From positions 124,001-188,000 of the forward strand of contig NZ_VAHN01000001.1 in the NCBI RefSeq assembly GCF_005796205.1: a stretch of 64,000 nt of DNA. The letters are read 5' to 3'. This stretch comes from Pseudarthrobacter sp. NamE2. Its GTDB lineage: Bacteria; Actinomycetota; Actinomycetes; Actinomycetales; Micrococcaceae. Shown one piece after another: positions 15,352 through 23,406 of this stretch (the stretch's first letter is position 1; each line of letters opens with the position of its first letter). The notes under the pieces were generated by a model, which ran no database searches, was not told where the DNA came from, and worked only from the letters and a program-made list of their open reading frames with translations. The position numbers and the translations under genes were made by a program.

Positions 15352-16790
15352 GCGCAACGTCGGAGGAAGTCTACGACGCAACTCCCGAGGGGGACGAACC
15401 CGCGCTGAAGCGGGTTCTTGGCCCCAAGCTTCTCCTGCTGTTCATCGTGGGGGACATTCTCGGTGCCGGTGTCTACGCGGTGACCGGGACCATGGCCGGC
15501 ACGGTGGGTGGTATCGTCTGGCTGCCGTTCCTGCTGGCCTTCGTCGTGGCAACCCTGACCGCGTTCTCCTACTTGGAACTCGTCACGCAATACCCGCAGG
15601 CCGCGGGCGCTGCACTGTATACGCACAAGGCGTTCGGCATCCACTTCATCACCTTCCTGGTGGCGTTTGCCGTGGTCTGCTCCGGCATCACCAGTGCCTC
15701 GACGTCGGCGAACGTCCTGGCACAAAACTTCTTCGGCGGCCTCGAAGTCAACGGCGTCATGGGTGACCCTGGGCGGGGTGCCGTCACCGCCGTCGCGCTC
15801 GGCTTCATGCTCCTGCTGGCGGCAATCAACCTGCGCGGCGTGGGCGAGAGCGTCAAGTTCAACGTGGTGCTGACGCTGGTGGAAATGATTGCCCTGTGCA
15901 TCGTCATCGGCGTCGGGTTCTTCGTGATGGCCCAGGGCACCGGGAACCCCGGCGAGATCTTCGTCTTCCAGGACTACCAGGACAAGGGACTGTTCCTCGC
16001 CGTCACGGCCGCAACGTCCATCGCGTTTTTCGCGATGGTGGGTTTTGAGGACTCCGTGAACATGGTGGAGGAGACCCGGGACCCGGAGCGGATCTTTCCG
16101 CGGACCATGCTGACCGGCCTTGGTATTGCTGTGCTGCTCTACATGCTGGTGGCAGTCTCCGTTGTCAGCGTGCTGTCGCCCACCGAACTTGAGGGAATCC
16201 GGGAGGCGGAAGGCGCCGCGCTGCTGGAAGTGGTGCACAAGGGCTCGCCGGACTTCCCGATCGACCGGGTCTTCCCGTTCCTGGCCGTCTTCGCCGTCGC
16301 CAACACCGCCTTGATCAACATGCTGATGGCGAGCCGGCTGATTTACGGCATGGCCCGCCAGCACGTCCTGCCGCGTCCGCTGGGCAAAGTCCTGCCCGTC
16401 CGACGCACCCCATGGGCAGGCATCGCCTTCTCCACCATCCTGGCCCTGGGACTCATCCTCTACGTAACCAGCGACCCCGAGAGCAACATCGTTGCCAACC
16501 TCTCCGGCACCACGGCGTTCCTGCTGCTGTGTGTCTTCACCGTGGTGAACGTGGCGTGCGTGGTGCTGCGGCGGAAGCGGGACCCAAACCGCAAGGTGTT
16601 CTTCACCTCGCCCGGGCCCCTGCCCCTCGTGGCGGCCATCCTGTGCGCTTTCCTAGCGGGCCCCTGGGTGGGCCGCAACGTGATCCAATACCAGATCGCA
16701 GGCGGGCTGATGGCAATCGGCGTGCTCCTTTGGCTGATTACTTGGTTGATCAACCGGCGGACGAACGACAGGGATAGGGTTGATTCATGA
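15348..16790 (+). CDS. APC family amino-acid permease
   Basis: 480 residues with about twelve to thirteen hydrophobic segments. The first carries [17 protein letters not shown], the substrate-binding G-[AS]-G motif of the amino acid-polyamine-organocation superfamily. It should import an amino acid or related amine in symport with protons; the substrate is not predictable. The ATG overlaps the rnz stop codon, and the end overlaps selO, both as ATGA, pointing to translational coupling. Confidence 0.9.
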   Translation: MSATSEEVYDATPEGDEPALKRVLGPKLLLLFIVGDILGAGVYAVTGTMAGTVGGIVWLPFLLAFVVATLTAFSYLELVTQYPQAAGAALYTHKAFGIHFITFLVAFAVVCSGITSASTSANVLAQNFFGGLEVNGVMGDPGRGAVTAVALGFMLLLAAINLRGVGESVKFNVVLTLVEMIALCIVIGVGFFVMAQGTGNPGEIFVFQDYQDKGLFLAVTAATSIAFFAMVGFEDSVNMVEETRDPERIFPRTMLTGLGIAVLLYMLVAVSVVSVLSPTELEGIREAEGAALLEVVHKGSPDFPIDRVFPFLAVFAVANTALINMLMASRLIYGMARQHVLPRPLGKVLPVRRTPWAGIAFSTILALGLILYVTSDPESNIVANLSGTTAFLLLCVFTVVNVACVVLRRKRDPNRKVFFTSPGPLPLVAAILCAFLAGPWVGRNVIQYQIAGGLMAIGVLLWLITWLINRRTNDRDRVDS

Positions 16791-18262
16791 CCACCGCTGC
16801 AGAATCGACGGTAAATTTCGACGGCCGTTTCGCAAGGGAACTGGCGGAACTGGCAGTGCCCTGGCAGGCGGAAGAGGCCCAGGACCCCAAACTCCTGGTC
16901 CTGAACGAGGCACTGGCGGACGAGCTGGGGCTCGATCCCGGGTACCTGCGCACCCCCGAGGGCGTGCGGCTCCTCGTTGGCAACCGGATACCGGAAGGTG
17001 CGACGCCGGTCGCCCAGGCTTATGCGGGCCACCAGTTTGGCGGCTACTCGCCGCTGCTCGGGGACGGCCGGGCGCTGCTCCTTGGCGAGATCACGGACAG
17101 CAACGGCCGGCTCCGGGACATCCACCTCAAAGGCTCGGGCCGCACGCCGTTCGCGCGGGCAGGCGACGGACGCGCCGTCGTCGGGCCCATGCTGCGGGAA
17201 TACCTGGTGAGCGAGGCAATGCACGCGCTGGGCATTCCCACCACGCGGTCCCTTGCCGTGGTGGGAACAGGGCGCCAGGTGCGCCGGGACGACATGCTGC
17301 CCGGCGCCGTCCTGGCCCGGGTGGCTGCCAGCCACCTGCGGGTGGGAAGTTTCCAATACGCGCGGGCAACGGACAACATCGAACTCCTCAAGCGGCTCGC
17401 GGACCACGCCATCAGCCGGCACTACCCGGCTGCCGCTGACGCGGATAACCCTTACCTTGCACTCTTCGCCGGCGTGGTGTCCTCGCAGGCTTCGCTCCTG
17501 GCGCAATGGATGCTGGTCGGATTCGTCCACGGCGTGATGAACACGGACAACATGACCATCTCCGGGGAAACCATCGACTACGGCCCCTGCGCTTACATGG
17601 ATGCCTTCAACCCTTCCGCCGTTTACAGCTCCATCGACGTCGGCGGACGCTACGCCTATGCGAACCAGCCCGTGATTGCCGAATGGAACCTCGCCCGCCT
17701 CGCCGAGTCAATGCTCCCGCTCATCAACGAGGACCAGGAGCAGGCCGTTGCCCCCGCCGTTGAGGCCCTCGGTGCGTTCCGGAAGCAGTACAGCGATGCC
17801 TGGTTCACGGGCATGAAAACAAAACTGGGCCTGCCGGCCAGCGAAGCCGGCACACCGGAGTCCGACGCAGCGTCCGAACTCGTGGACGGGGCCATTGCCA
17901 TCCTCAAGGACGGGCCCGTGGACTACACACAGTTTTTCCGGAACCTCGGAAAAGCAGCGCGCGGCAACATCAAACCCGTCCGCGGCATGGTTCTTGACCT
18001 TCCCGCCTTCGATTCCTGGGCCGAACGCTGGCAGTCCCTGAAGCCGGATGCGGACCGGATGGACCAGGCAAACCCGGTGTACATTCCGCGCAACCACCTG
18101 GTGGAGGAAGCGCTCGCAGCCGCCACCGAGGGGGACATGGAGCCGTTCACCCGGCTCCTTGAAGCCGTCCGTGCTCCTTACCAGGAGCGCCCCGGCCTGG
18201 AGCGCTACGCGGAAGGAGCGCCTGAGGACTTCGGCAACTACATGACGTTCTGCGGAACGTAG
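16787..18262 (+). CDS. selO: Protein adenylyltransferase SelO (YdiU/UPF0061 family)
   Basis: 491 residues with the SelO pseudokinase signatures: [19 protein letters not shown] (residues 78-96), [17 protein letters not shown] (114-130), and HGVMNTDN (248-255) with the catalytic/metal region [10 protein letters not shown]. SelO transfers AMP to Ser/Thr/Tyr of metabolic and redox proteins and is tied to oxidative-stress responses. The protein ends FCGT: the Cys three residues from the end stands where vertebrate SelO has selenocysteine. ATG 16787 overlaps the permease stop by four bases. A strong bidirectional terminator follows. Confidence 0.94.
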   Translation: MTTAAESTVNFDGRFARELAELAVPWQAEEAQDPKLLVLNEALADELGLDPGYLRTPEGVRLLVGNRIPEGATPVAQAYAGHQFGGYSPLLGDGRALLLGEITDSNGRLRDIHLKGSGRTPFARAGDGRAVVGPMLREYLVSEAMHALGIPTTRSLAVVGTGRQVRRDDMLPGAVLARVAASHLRVGSFQYARATDNIELLKRLADHAISRHYPAAADADNPYLALFAGVVSSQASLLAQWMLVGFVHGVMNTDNMTISGETIDYGPCAYMDAFNPSAVYSSIDVGGRYAYANQPVIAEWNLARLAESMLPLINEDQEQAVAPAVEALGAFRKQYSDAWFTGMKTKLGLPASEAGTPESDAASELVDGAIAILKDGPVDYTQFFRNLGKAARGNIKPVRGMVLDLPAFDSWAERWQSLKPDADRMDQANPVYIPRNHLVEEALAAATEGDMEPFTRLLEAVRAPYQERPGLERYAEGAPEDFGNYMTFCGT

Positions 18263-18282
18263 CGTTTTCCCTCTTGACAAAG

Positions 18283-18318
18283 AAGGGCGGCAGCCGGGGT
18301 GTCCCGGCTGCCGCCCTT
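18283..18318. terminator. Bidirectional terminator between selO and the NlpC/P60 gene
   Basis: A perfect 15-bp stem (AAGGGCGGCAGCCGG at 18283-18297, CCGGCTGCCGCCCTT at 18304-18318) with a 6-nt loop. It is flanked by A-rich and T-rich runs on both sides, as needed to stop transcription from both converging genes. Confidence 0.9.
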
Positions 18319-18347
18319 GTTCGTGGTGCTTTCGTTATACGGGCTGG

Positions 18348-19208
18348 TTATGCCACGCGAACGAAGGAGGCGCCGCCGAGCCAGCTGATGGAGTGGACCT
18401 CAGTCTTGTAGCCGTCAACGCCGCCGCTGACAACCTGGCCGTTACCGGCGTAAACGCCAACGTGGCCGGCAGTGATGACCAGGTCACCGGGAGCCGGGCT
18501 GCCCACAACGCTGCCGTACTGGTAGAACTGGCCGGGAGCCAGGTCGCCCACGGACTTGCCGACGGCGCGCAGGGCCTTCTCCACCATGGCGGTGCAGTCC
18601 TGCTGGACGCCGAGCTGGCCGTAGGCGTTGGCCAGGATGGCTGCTCCAGTGCCCGTGCCGGCGGGGGCCGGAGCGGGTGCGGGGGCCGGTGCCGGTGCCG
18701 GTGCCGGTGCGGCAGCGGTGGAGGCGTAGGACAGGCTCATGCCGGTGTTGGCAGGAGCGGCCGCGGCCTGGACCGGAGCGGCAGCGGGGGCCGCGTAGCC
18801 GGCGCCGGGGATGGTGATCTGGTCGCCCGGGTAGATGATGGTGGAGATGTCCAGGCCATTGGCGGCCAGGACGTCGTTCAGGCTGACACCGTGGGCTGCA
18901 GAGATGGCGCCCAGGGTGTCCCCGGAAACCACGGTGTGGACGTTTGCCGGGGCCGGGGCCGGTGCAGCAACTGCAGCTGCAGGAGCGGAGTTAGCCTGGA
19001 CGTTAGTGGTTTCGGTGGTGTCCGGGCCGGTCACGCCTGCGTGGGCCGGGGCTCCAACACCGAACGCAATGCCGGATGCAGCGGCAACGGCGAGTACCGG
19101 GCGGCCGAGCGTCCGGGCCTGAGACTTGGCCGATGCAGCCAAGCCCTGGAGCACGATTGAGCGGGCCGGAGTCGCGCGGTGACGGGCGGTAGGAAAATTT
19201 TTTGACAC
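18348..19208 (-). CDS. Secreted LysM and NlpC/P60 peptidoglycan hydrolase
   Basis: 286 residues. A long signal peptide (basic start, hydrophobic core near 36-53, cut after APAHA) is followed by one LysM domain (about 90-134, HTVVSGDTLGAISAAHG), a run of Pro-Ala repeats (about 166-183) acting as a wall-spanning linker, and an NlpC/P60 domain with catalytic Cys205 (QQDCTAMV) and His249 (ITAGHVGVY). It should cut peptide stems of peptidoglycan outside the cell. The GTG start at 19206-19208 has GAGAGG upstream. A ydaO-type c-di-AMP riboswitch lies directly before it. The catalytic domain is short, as in related actinobacterial hydrolases. Confidence 0.93.
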   Translation of the reverse strand: MSKNFPTARHRATPARSIVLQGLAASAKSQARTLGRPVLAVAAASGIAFGVGAPAHAGVTGPDTTETTNVQANSAPAAAVAAPAPAPANVHTVVSGDTLGAISAAHGVSLNDVLAANGLDISTIIYPGDQITIPGAGYAAPAAAPVQAAAAPANTGMSLSYASTAAAPAPAPAPAPAPAPAPAGTGTGAAILANAYGQLGVQQDCTAMVEKALRAVGKSVGDLAPGQFYQYGSVVGSPAPGDLVITAGHVGVYAGNGQVVSGGVDGYKTEVHSISWLGGASFVRVA

Positions 19209-19224
19209 GGTTGATCGCCTCTCC

Positions 19225-19375
19225 CATGCCTGCGGGGTGAGCTGTCGGGTTCGGGTTGGAGATACCCGGCCGAAAGCAACCCCGTACCGGACGAAGGCGC
19301 TATTCGACTTAACCCCAAGGCCTTAACGGCCGTGGAAACTTGGTTCCCCCGTCCCTGCCAGCATGAAAGCGGTTG
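19225..19375 (-). ncRNA. ydaO/yuaA-type c-di-AMP riboswitch (leader of the NlpC/P60 gene)
   Basis: Read on the minus strand, the leader contains GGGGGAACCAAG, then TTGGGGTTAAGTCG, then GGCCGGGTATCTCCAACCCG and finally GAACCCGACAGCTCACCCCG with GCAGGCATG, in the order and spacing of the ydaO consensus. This RNA class binds cyclic di-AMP and turns off wall-hydrolase and osmolyte genes; in actinobacteria it often precedes LysM or NlpC/P60 genes, as here. The edges are approximate to about 10 bases. The element ends about 15-20 bases before the GTG start, close to the ribosome site. Confidence 0.85.
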
Positions 19376-19705
19376 AATCCCGGATCAGTGGCAGGGCTCG
19401 GCATACTGACGGGAATGTCCCGTCTGGGAGGGACACGTGTACGACCCTAACCCGGCCCTGGGGTGATTGTCACGTTTGGGTAACATACGAGGCGGTTCTC
19501 TCGTATTTAGCAAACGTCTTGATGTTGCTAGCACATGCGTTTGACCTCGCGAGATAGCGGGTACCCGGCGATTCGTGTTTCCTTTGTCACAAAGTTATAA
19601 ATCACGAACGTATTCCTGGAGCATTCTTGGCGGGCTGGGGTAAGCCGGGCAGGATGGCTACCCTGTTGCCGCGAGCTCGAACTGACACCGCGCTAGGCTT
19701 TCTGC
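19376..19705. other. Gene-free gap of 330 bp upstream of the riboswitch and dksA-like gene
   Basis: It should hold the promoter of the riboswitch transcript (minus strand; TATGTT on that strand near 19480 is a candidate -10 box) and that of the dksA-like gene (plus strand). It is more A/T-rich than its surroundings, especially 19490-19615. I see no ORF, repeat or further RNA element in it. Confidence 0.5.
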
Positions 19706-20062
19706 ATGCCTGATTTTGAGCGGTTCCGTATCCTGCTCGAGGAGGAGCGGCAGCGGAAGGTGGCCCTGCTCCCGGACCTTCGCGCGGACATCGCCTCCGC
19801 CAATTCCGCACGGCAGGATGCGAACGTGGATGACGAACACGACCCCGAGGGCGCCACCATAGCCTTCGAACTGTCCCAGGCGTCTGCGCTCCTGGAGCAG
19901 AGCAGTGCCGGCCTTGAGCAGGTGGAGGCAGCACTTGCGCGGATTGCGGCAGGAACGTACGGCACGTGTGCGGTCTGCGGCGAAGCCATCGCAGAGGGGC
20001 GGCTCGAAGCCCGCCCCTGGACGCCGTACTGCATCAGCCACGCCGGGGCGGCGCGGCGATGA
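19706..20062 (+). CDS. TraR/DksA family zinc-finger protein
   Basis: 118 residues: a long N-terminal helix pair with DPEGATIAFELSQASALLEQ and a C-terminal finger YGTCAVCGEAIAEGRLEARPW-TPYCISH. The metal ligands are C88, C91, C109 and, unusually, H112 in place of the last Cys of the DksA C4 finger. DksA-type proteins bind the secondary channel of RNA polymerase, but many actinobacterial members have not been tested. The gene starts a coupled trio: its stop overlaps the next start (ATGA at 20059-20062). Confidence 0.88.
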   Translation: MPDFERFRILLEEERQRKVALLPDLRADIASANSARQDANVDDEHDPEGATIAFELSQASALLEQSSAGLEQVEAALARIAAGTYGTCAVCGEAIAEGRLEARPWTPYCISHAGAARR

Positions 20063-20631
20063 CCTCCGGCACCGAAGATGTTGCCGCGGCGGCGGAATTC
20101 ATTGACCGCACGCTGCAGAACGAGGGCACCTGGTACCGCGCGGACGACGTCGGGACGCGGCTGGGCGGTGTCCTTGCCTCCTACGGCTGTTCCGTTGGTG
20201 CCGTCCGGGGAACGGTCCGCGACGGCTTGCGGAAGTTCAAGGACCTTGACCATGACGCCGTGGTCATGCTGGCCTCCGCCCTGTGGAGCCAGCCGCGCCC
20301 GGGTGCGCAGCCGGTGTTTGAACGCCGGCTCGCCGCCGTCGTGCTGCTGCAGAGCCGGGCAGGCATGTTGCGGCACTCCGACCTGACCCGGATCGAAGGC
20401 TTCCTCCGGTCAGCACAAACGCCGGAACTGGCTGACCCCCTGGTGTCAGACGTTGTGGCGCCCCTTTTGGCGGGGCTCCCCGGCCGGGACCGGCGGCGGG
20501 CGGACGTGGTGCTGGCACGCTGGGCCGGGGACGCGGACGGCCGGCTGCGGCAGGCGGCCGCCCGGCTGGAGCAGGAACAGGACCCAGGTGCCGTCCACTC
20601 CGGTGCCGCTACGCGAAGGAGACAACCATGA
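20059..20631 (+). CDS. AlkD-like DNA alkylation repair protein (HEAT-like repeats)
   Basis: 190 residues starting at ATG 20059, overlapping the stop of the DksA-like gene. Features such as LDHDAVVMLASALWSQP, PVFERRLAAVVLLQSRAG and LRHSDLTRIEGFLRS match the AlkD/AlkC HEAT-like repeat family, which removes 3-methyladenine and 7-methylguanine from DNA. The protein is shorter than typical AlkD (about 230 residues) and I cannot confirm the catalytic Asp/Trp set, so activity is uncertain. The next gene overlaps by ATGA. Confidence 0.72.
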   Translation: MTSGTEDVAAAAEFIDRTLQNEGTWYRADDVGTRLGGVLASYGCSVGAVRGTVRDGLRKFKDLDHDAVVMLASALWSQPRPGAQPVFERRLAAVVLLQSRAGMLRHSDLTRIEGFLRSAQTPELADPLVSDVVAPLLAGLPGRDRRRADVVLARWAGDADGRLRQAAARLEQEQDPGAVHSGAATRRRQP

Positions 20632-21071
20632 ACGATCCCTATGGCCTGGAGCGCTTTGTGTCGGCCCAGGACAGCGGCGGGACCTACGGCCAGGCCCTGG
20701 CTGAACTGCAGCTCGGCAGCAAGACGGGCCACTGGATGTGGTTCATCTTTCCCCAGGTCGCCGGCCTGGGGCAGAGTGCCACCTCCCGCAGGTACGCGAT
20801 CAGTTCACTGGCGGAAGCCCGGGAGTACCTCGACCACGAGGTGCTTGGTCCGCGCCTGCTTGAATGCGCCCAGGCCCTCACCACACACGCCGGGCGCTCC
20901 GCGGAAGACATCCTGGGCGGCATAGACGCCCGCAAACTGCAGTCGTCCATGACGCTGTTCCTCCGCGCCGCGCCCGGCGAGACGGTGTTCAAGACGGTCC
21001 TGGCGCAGTTCTTCGACGGACAGCCCGACGAAGCCACAGATGCGCTGCTGGCTGACCAGGACGGGGAATAA
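20628..21071 (+). CDS. DUF1810 family protein
   Basis: 147 residues with the clear DUF1810 pattern: LERFVSAQD at the start, KTGHWMWFIFPQVAGLGQS, RRYAISSLAEAREYLDHEVLGPRL and KLQSSMTLFLRA. Members are about 140-150 residues, cytoplasmic, and uncharacterised. The ATG overlaps the stop of the alkylation-repair gene by four bases, so it may share that role. It converges on the SDR gene with a 3-bp gap. Confidence 0.9.
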   Translation: MNDPYGLERFVSAQDSGGTYGQALAELQLGSKTGHWMWFIFPQVAGLGQSATSRRYAISSLAEAREYLDHEVLGPRLLECAQALTTHAGRSAEDILGGIDARKLQSSMTLFLRAAPGETVFKTVLAQFFDGQPDEATDALLADQDGE

Positions 21072-21074
21072 CCC

Positions 21075-21968
21075 CTAGGGAGTCGGGCTGCCGCCGTTAA
21101 CGTTGAGGGTTTCGCCCACCACATAGCTGGACTCCGGCGAGGCGAGGAACACGTACGCCGGCGCCAGTTCAGCCGGCTGGCCGGCCCGGCCCAGGGGAGT
21201 GGACTGCCCGAACTCCGGCAGGTCCTCCTTGGGCTGGCCGCTGCTGACCTGCAGTGGTGTCCAGATGGGGCCGGGGGCAACAGCGTTCACCCGGATGCCC
21301 TTGGGCGCCAGCTGCTGCGCCAGGCCCTTGGTGAAGTTGTTGATGCTGCCCTTGGTGGTTGCGTAATCCAACAGCGTGGGCGACGGGTTGTACGCCTGCA
21401 CCGACGTGGTGTTGATGATGGTGGACCCGGCCGGCATATGCGGCAGGGCGGCCTTGGTCAGCCAGAACATGGCATACACATTGGTTTTGAGCGTGTGGTC
21501 GAACTGTTCGTCCGTGATGTCCGTCAGGTTCTCCTGGGCCACCTGCTTCCCGGCGTTGTTGACCAGGATGTCGATGCCGCCCAAAACCGCCACGGCTGTG
21601 TCCACCACGTCCCGGCAGACCCCCGGGTCCTTGAGGTCGCCCGGCACCTTCACCGCTTTGCGGCCGGCGGCTTCGATAATGCCGGCAATCCGGGCCGCGT
21701 CCTCTTCCTCCTGCGGCAGGTAGGACAGCACGACGTCGGCACCCTCGCGGGCGAAAGCGATGGCGGTCGCTGCACCGATCCCGGAATCCGCTCCGGTGAC
21801 GATTGCCTTCCGGCCCTCCAGCCGGCCGGTCCCGCGGTAGGTCTCCTCGCCAAGGTCCGCCTTGGGCGTCAATTCTGCATCCAGGCCGGGCTCGGGCTGG
21901 TGCTGCTGGGGCGGGGAGATGTGTTCATAGGCAGTGACCGGGTTACGGAACGTGTACTGGTCTGTCAT
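21075..21968 (-). CDS. Short-chain dehydrogenase/reductase, general-stress type
   Basis: 297 residues. The Rossmann motif T-G-A-D-S-G-I-G and the catalytic set Asn-Ser-Tyr-Lys (NNAG; NTTSVQAYNPSPTLLDYATTKG) are intact. The extended N-terminus (YEHISPPQQHQPEPGLDAEL) puts it in the YhdF/YghA/GsiB-neighbour class of classical SDRs that are induced by general stress in bacilli. Reaction: probably NADPH-dependent oxidation or reduction of an unknown alcohol or carbonyl. ATG 21966-21968 has AGGAGG upstream, and a perfect TAAGCATGCTTA lies 36 bp above the start. Confidence 0.92.
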   Translation of the reverse strand: MTDQYTFRNPVTAYEHISPPQQHQPEPGLDAELTPKADLGEETYRGTGRLEGRKAIVTGADSGIGAATAIAFAREGADVVLSYLPQEEEDAARIAGIIEAAGRKAVKVPGDLKDPGVCRDVVDTAVAVLGGIDILVNNAGKQVAQENLTDITDEQFDHTLKTNVYAMFWLTKAALPHMPAGSTIINTTSVQAYNPSPTLLDYATTKGSINNFTKGLAQQLAPKGIRVNAVAPGPIWTPLQVSSGQPKEDLPEFGQSTPLGRAGQPAELAPAYVFLASPESSYVVGETLNVNGGSPTP

Positions 21969-22004
21969 GGTGGTCCTCCTGATTGCTGGTGGATTCCAAG
22001 AAGC

Positions 22005-22016
22005 TAAGCATGCTTA
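22005..22016. promoter_or_regulatory. Palindrome TAAGCATGCTTA upstream of the SDR gene
   Basis: An exact 12-bp palindrome, identical to the element before both csbD genes at 567-578 and 6704-6715, at a similar distance (36 bp) from the start codon. It is the third perfect copy in 22 kb, each before a stress-type gene. Confidence 0.6.
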
Positions 22017-22061
22017 CCGTTCCAGCCTAGGCACCCGAAGGCCTGCTGCCAACCCGTGCGG

Positions 22062-22568
22062 TTACTTCGGCCCAACTTCCACCAGCTGCACCTCGGCCAA
22101 CCTGCCGTCGTCAACCCTTGCCGTCATGTACGTGCACACTGGCTGGCGTCGGCGGTCCGTTGGCGAACCGGGGTTCAACAGCCGCAGGCCGCCGGCGGAA
22201 GTGGTGTCCCAGGGAATGTGGCTGTGCCCGAACACCAGGACGTCGGCCTCGGGATACAGCGCTTCGCAGCGCTGCTCCCGGCCCTTGGCCTGGCCGGTTT
22301 CATGCACCATCGCAAAACGGACGCCCTCCAGCGTGGCGTGCAGGGTTTCCGGCAGGCGGCCGCGCAGTTCCGGGCCGTCGTTGTTGCCGTAGACGCCCAG
22401 CAGGGAGCGGCTCCGCCGCTCGAATTCGTCCAGCAGCGGCGCCCCAACCCAGTCTCCGGCGTGGAACACAACGTCGGCGCGTTCGACGGCGGCCCACACC
22501 TGGGCCGGCAGGTCCCGGGCGCGCTTGGGAACGTGGGTATCGGCAAGCAGGACCAGGTTGAGCGGCAT
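22062..22568 (-). CDS. YfcE/MJ0936-type metallophosphoesterase
   Basis: 168 residues with the calcineurin-like phosphodiesterase motifs in order: LLADTHVP, HAGDWVG, YGNNDGPELRG, VHETG and FGHSHIP. These bind two metal ions and hydrolyse phosphodiesters. I chose ATG 22566-22568 (MPLNLVLLADTH); the longer frame to 22670 has a chance leader and overlaps the divergent DUF1918 gene. Substrate unknown. Confidence 0.9.
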   Translation of the reverse strand: MPLNLVLLADTHVPKRARDLPAQVWAAVERADVVFHAGDWVGAPLLDEFERRSRSLLGVYGNNDGPELRGRLPETLHATLEGVRFAMVHETGQAKGREQRCEALYPEADVLVFGHSHIPWDTTSAGGLRLLNPGSPTDRRRQPVCTYMTARVDDGRLAEVQLVEVGPK

Positions 22569-22641
22569 ATCGAAATCCTGCCATGCCGGCCTGTTCCGGC
22601 GCGCGTGGGAGTCGTAATCTGGGGGCTGGGAGGTGATTGCC

Positions 22642-22833
22642 ATGGAGGCAGCGCAGGGCGACCGCATCATCGTCCACGGCCGGCATGTTGGTTCTACGGA
22701 CCGTCACGGGGTGATCCTGGAGGTGCGGGGCCAGGACGGAACCCCGCCTTACCTGGTCCGCTTTGACGACGGGCACGAAACCATCATGTATCCCGGCGGT
22801 GATTTCGCCGTCGAACGCGGGCACGGCCACTGA
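22642..22833 (+). CDS. DUF1918 domain protein
   Basis: 63 residues: GDRIIVHGRHVGSTDRHGVILEV followed by GTPPYLVRFDDGHETIMYPGGD is the DUF1918 signature, a small beta-barrel-like domain common in actinobacteria with no known role. ATG 22642 follows GAGGTGATTGCC. It is divergent from the phosphoesterase with 73 bp between them. Confidence 0.92.
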   Translation: MEAAQGDRIIVHGRHVGSTDRHGVILEVRGQDGTPPYLVRFDDGHETIMYPGGDFAVERGHGH

Positions 22834-22884
22834 CGCGCGGTCCGTGTGCTGGGCCGGGCGCAACGTACCTGTCAGACTGGATTG

Positions 22885-23388
22885 ATGGATCATTCACTGG
22901 CCTCAGCCGCGTCCGCCACCCCGCCTGTCCGCACCGGTCCCCGTGATCCTGGCGACGCCTGGGTGGAAGGGGACCGGGGGCGATTCTGGGGCCGGTTCGG
23001 CGCTGCCGGCGTGCTTGCGTACGACCCCGACAAGGGAGTGCTGCTGCAGCACCGTGCGGTCTGGAGCGATAACGGGGGAACCTGGGGACTGCCCGGCGGA
23101 GCCCTGCACCAGGGTGAGGATGCCGTCGCCGGCGCCCTCCGGGAAGCCAATGAGGAAGCGGCCGTACCGCCGGAGGGTGTGGAGGTGCTGTTTACCTCGC
23201 TCCTGGATCTGGGCTACTGGTCCTACACCACCGTGGTGGTGCTGGTGAACGAGCCGTTCGACCCCGTAATCAGCGACCCCGAAAGCATCGAACTGCTGTG
23301 GGTGCCGTTGGACGGGGTGGAAGGCAAGGAACTGCACCCGGGCTTCGCCGCCGCCTGGCCCGACCTGCGGCGGCGGCTGGCTTCCTAG
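22885..23388 (+). CDS. Nudix hydrolase
   Basis: 167 residues. The Nudix box reads GALHQGEDAVAGALREANEE-A-A-V, matching G-x5-E-x7-R-E-U-x-E-E-x-G-U except that the last Gly is Ala. The metal-binding REANEE core is intact. It should hydrolyse a nucleoside diphosphate linked to another group. The start is not certain: ATG 22885 has no strong ribosome site; an in-frame ATG at 22846 extends it by 13 residues. Confidence 0.88.
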   Translation: MDHSLASAASATPPVRTGPRDPGDAWVEGDRGRFWGRFGAAGVLAYDPDKGVLLQHRAVWSDNGGTWGLPGGALHQGEDAVAGALREANEEAAVPPEGVEVLFTSLLDLGYWSYTTVVVLVNEPFDPVISDPESIELLWVPLDGVEGKELHPGFAAAWPDLRRRLAS

Positions 23389-23406
23389 CCGTCTTTCCGG
23401 CCCCTC

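Noticed and set aside
16460..17530. Long minus-strand frame opposite selO
   Set aside because: Composition shows a shadow of selO and the permease, both of which have strong family motifs on the plus strand.
18240..18262. Selenocysteine (TGA) readthrough at the end of selO
   Set aside because: The codon at the Sec-equivalent position is TGC (Cys), and the frame ends at TAG a few codons later; no SECIS-like stem directly after it.
18661..18720. Tandem GGTGCC-type repeats that look like a CRISPR or microsatellite
   Set aside because: They encode the Pro-Ala linker of the NlpC/P60 protein in frame; no spacers or array structure are present.
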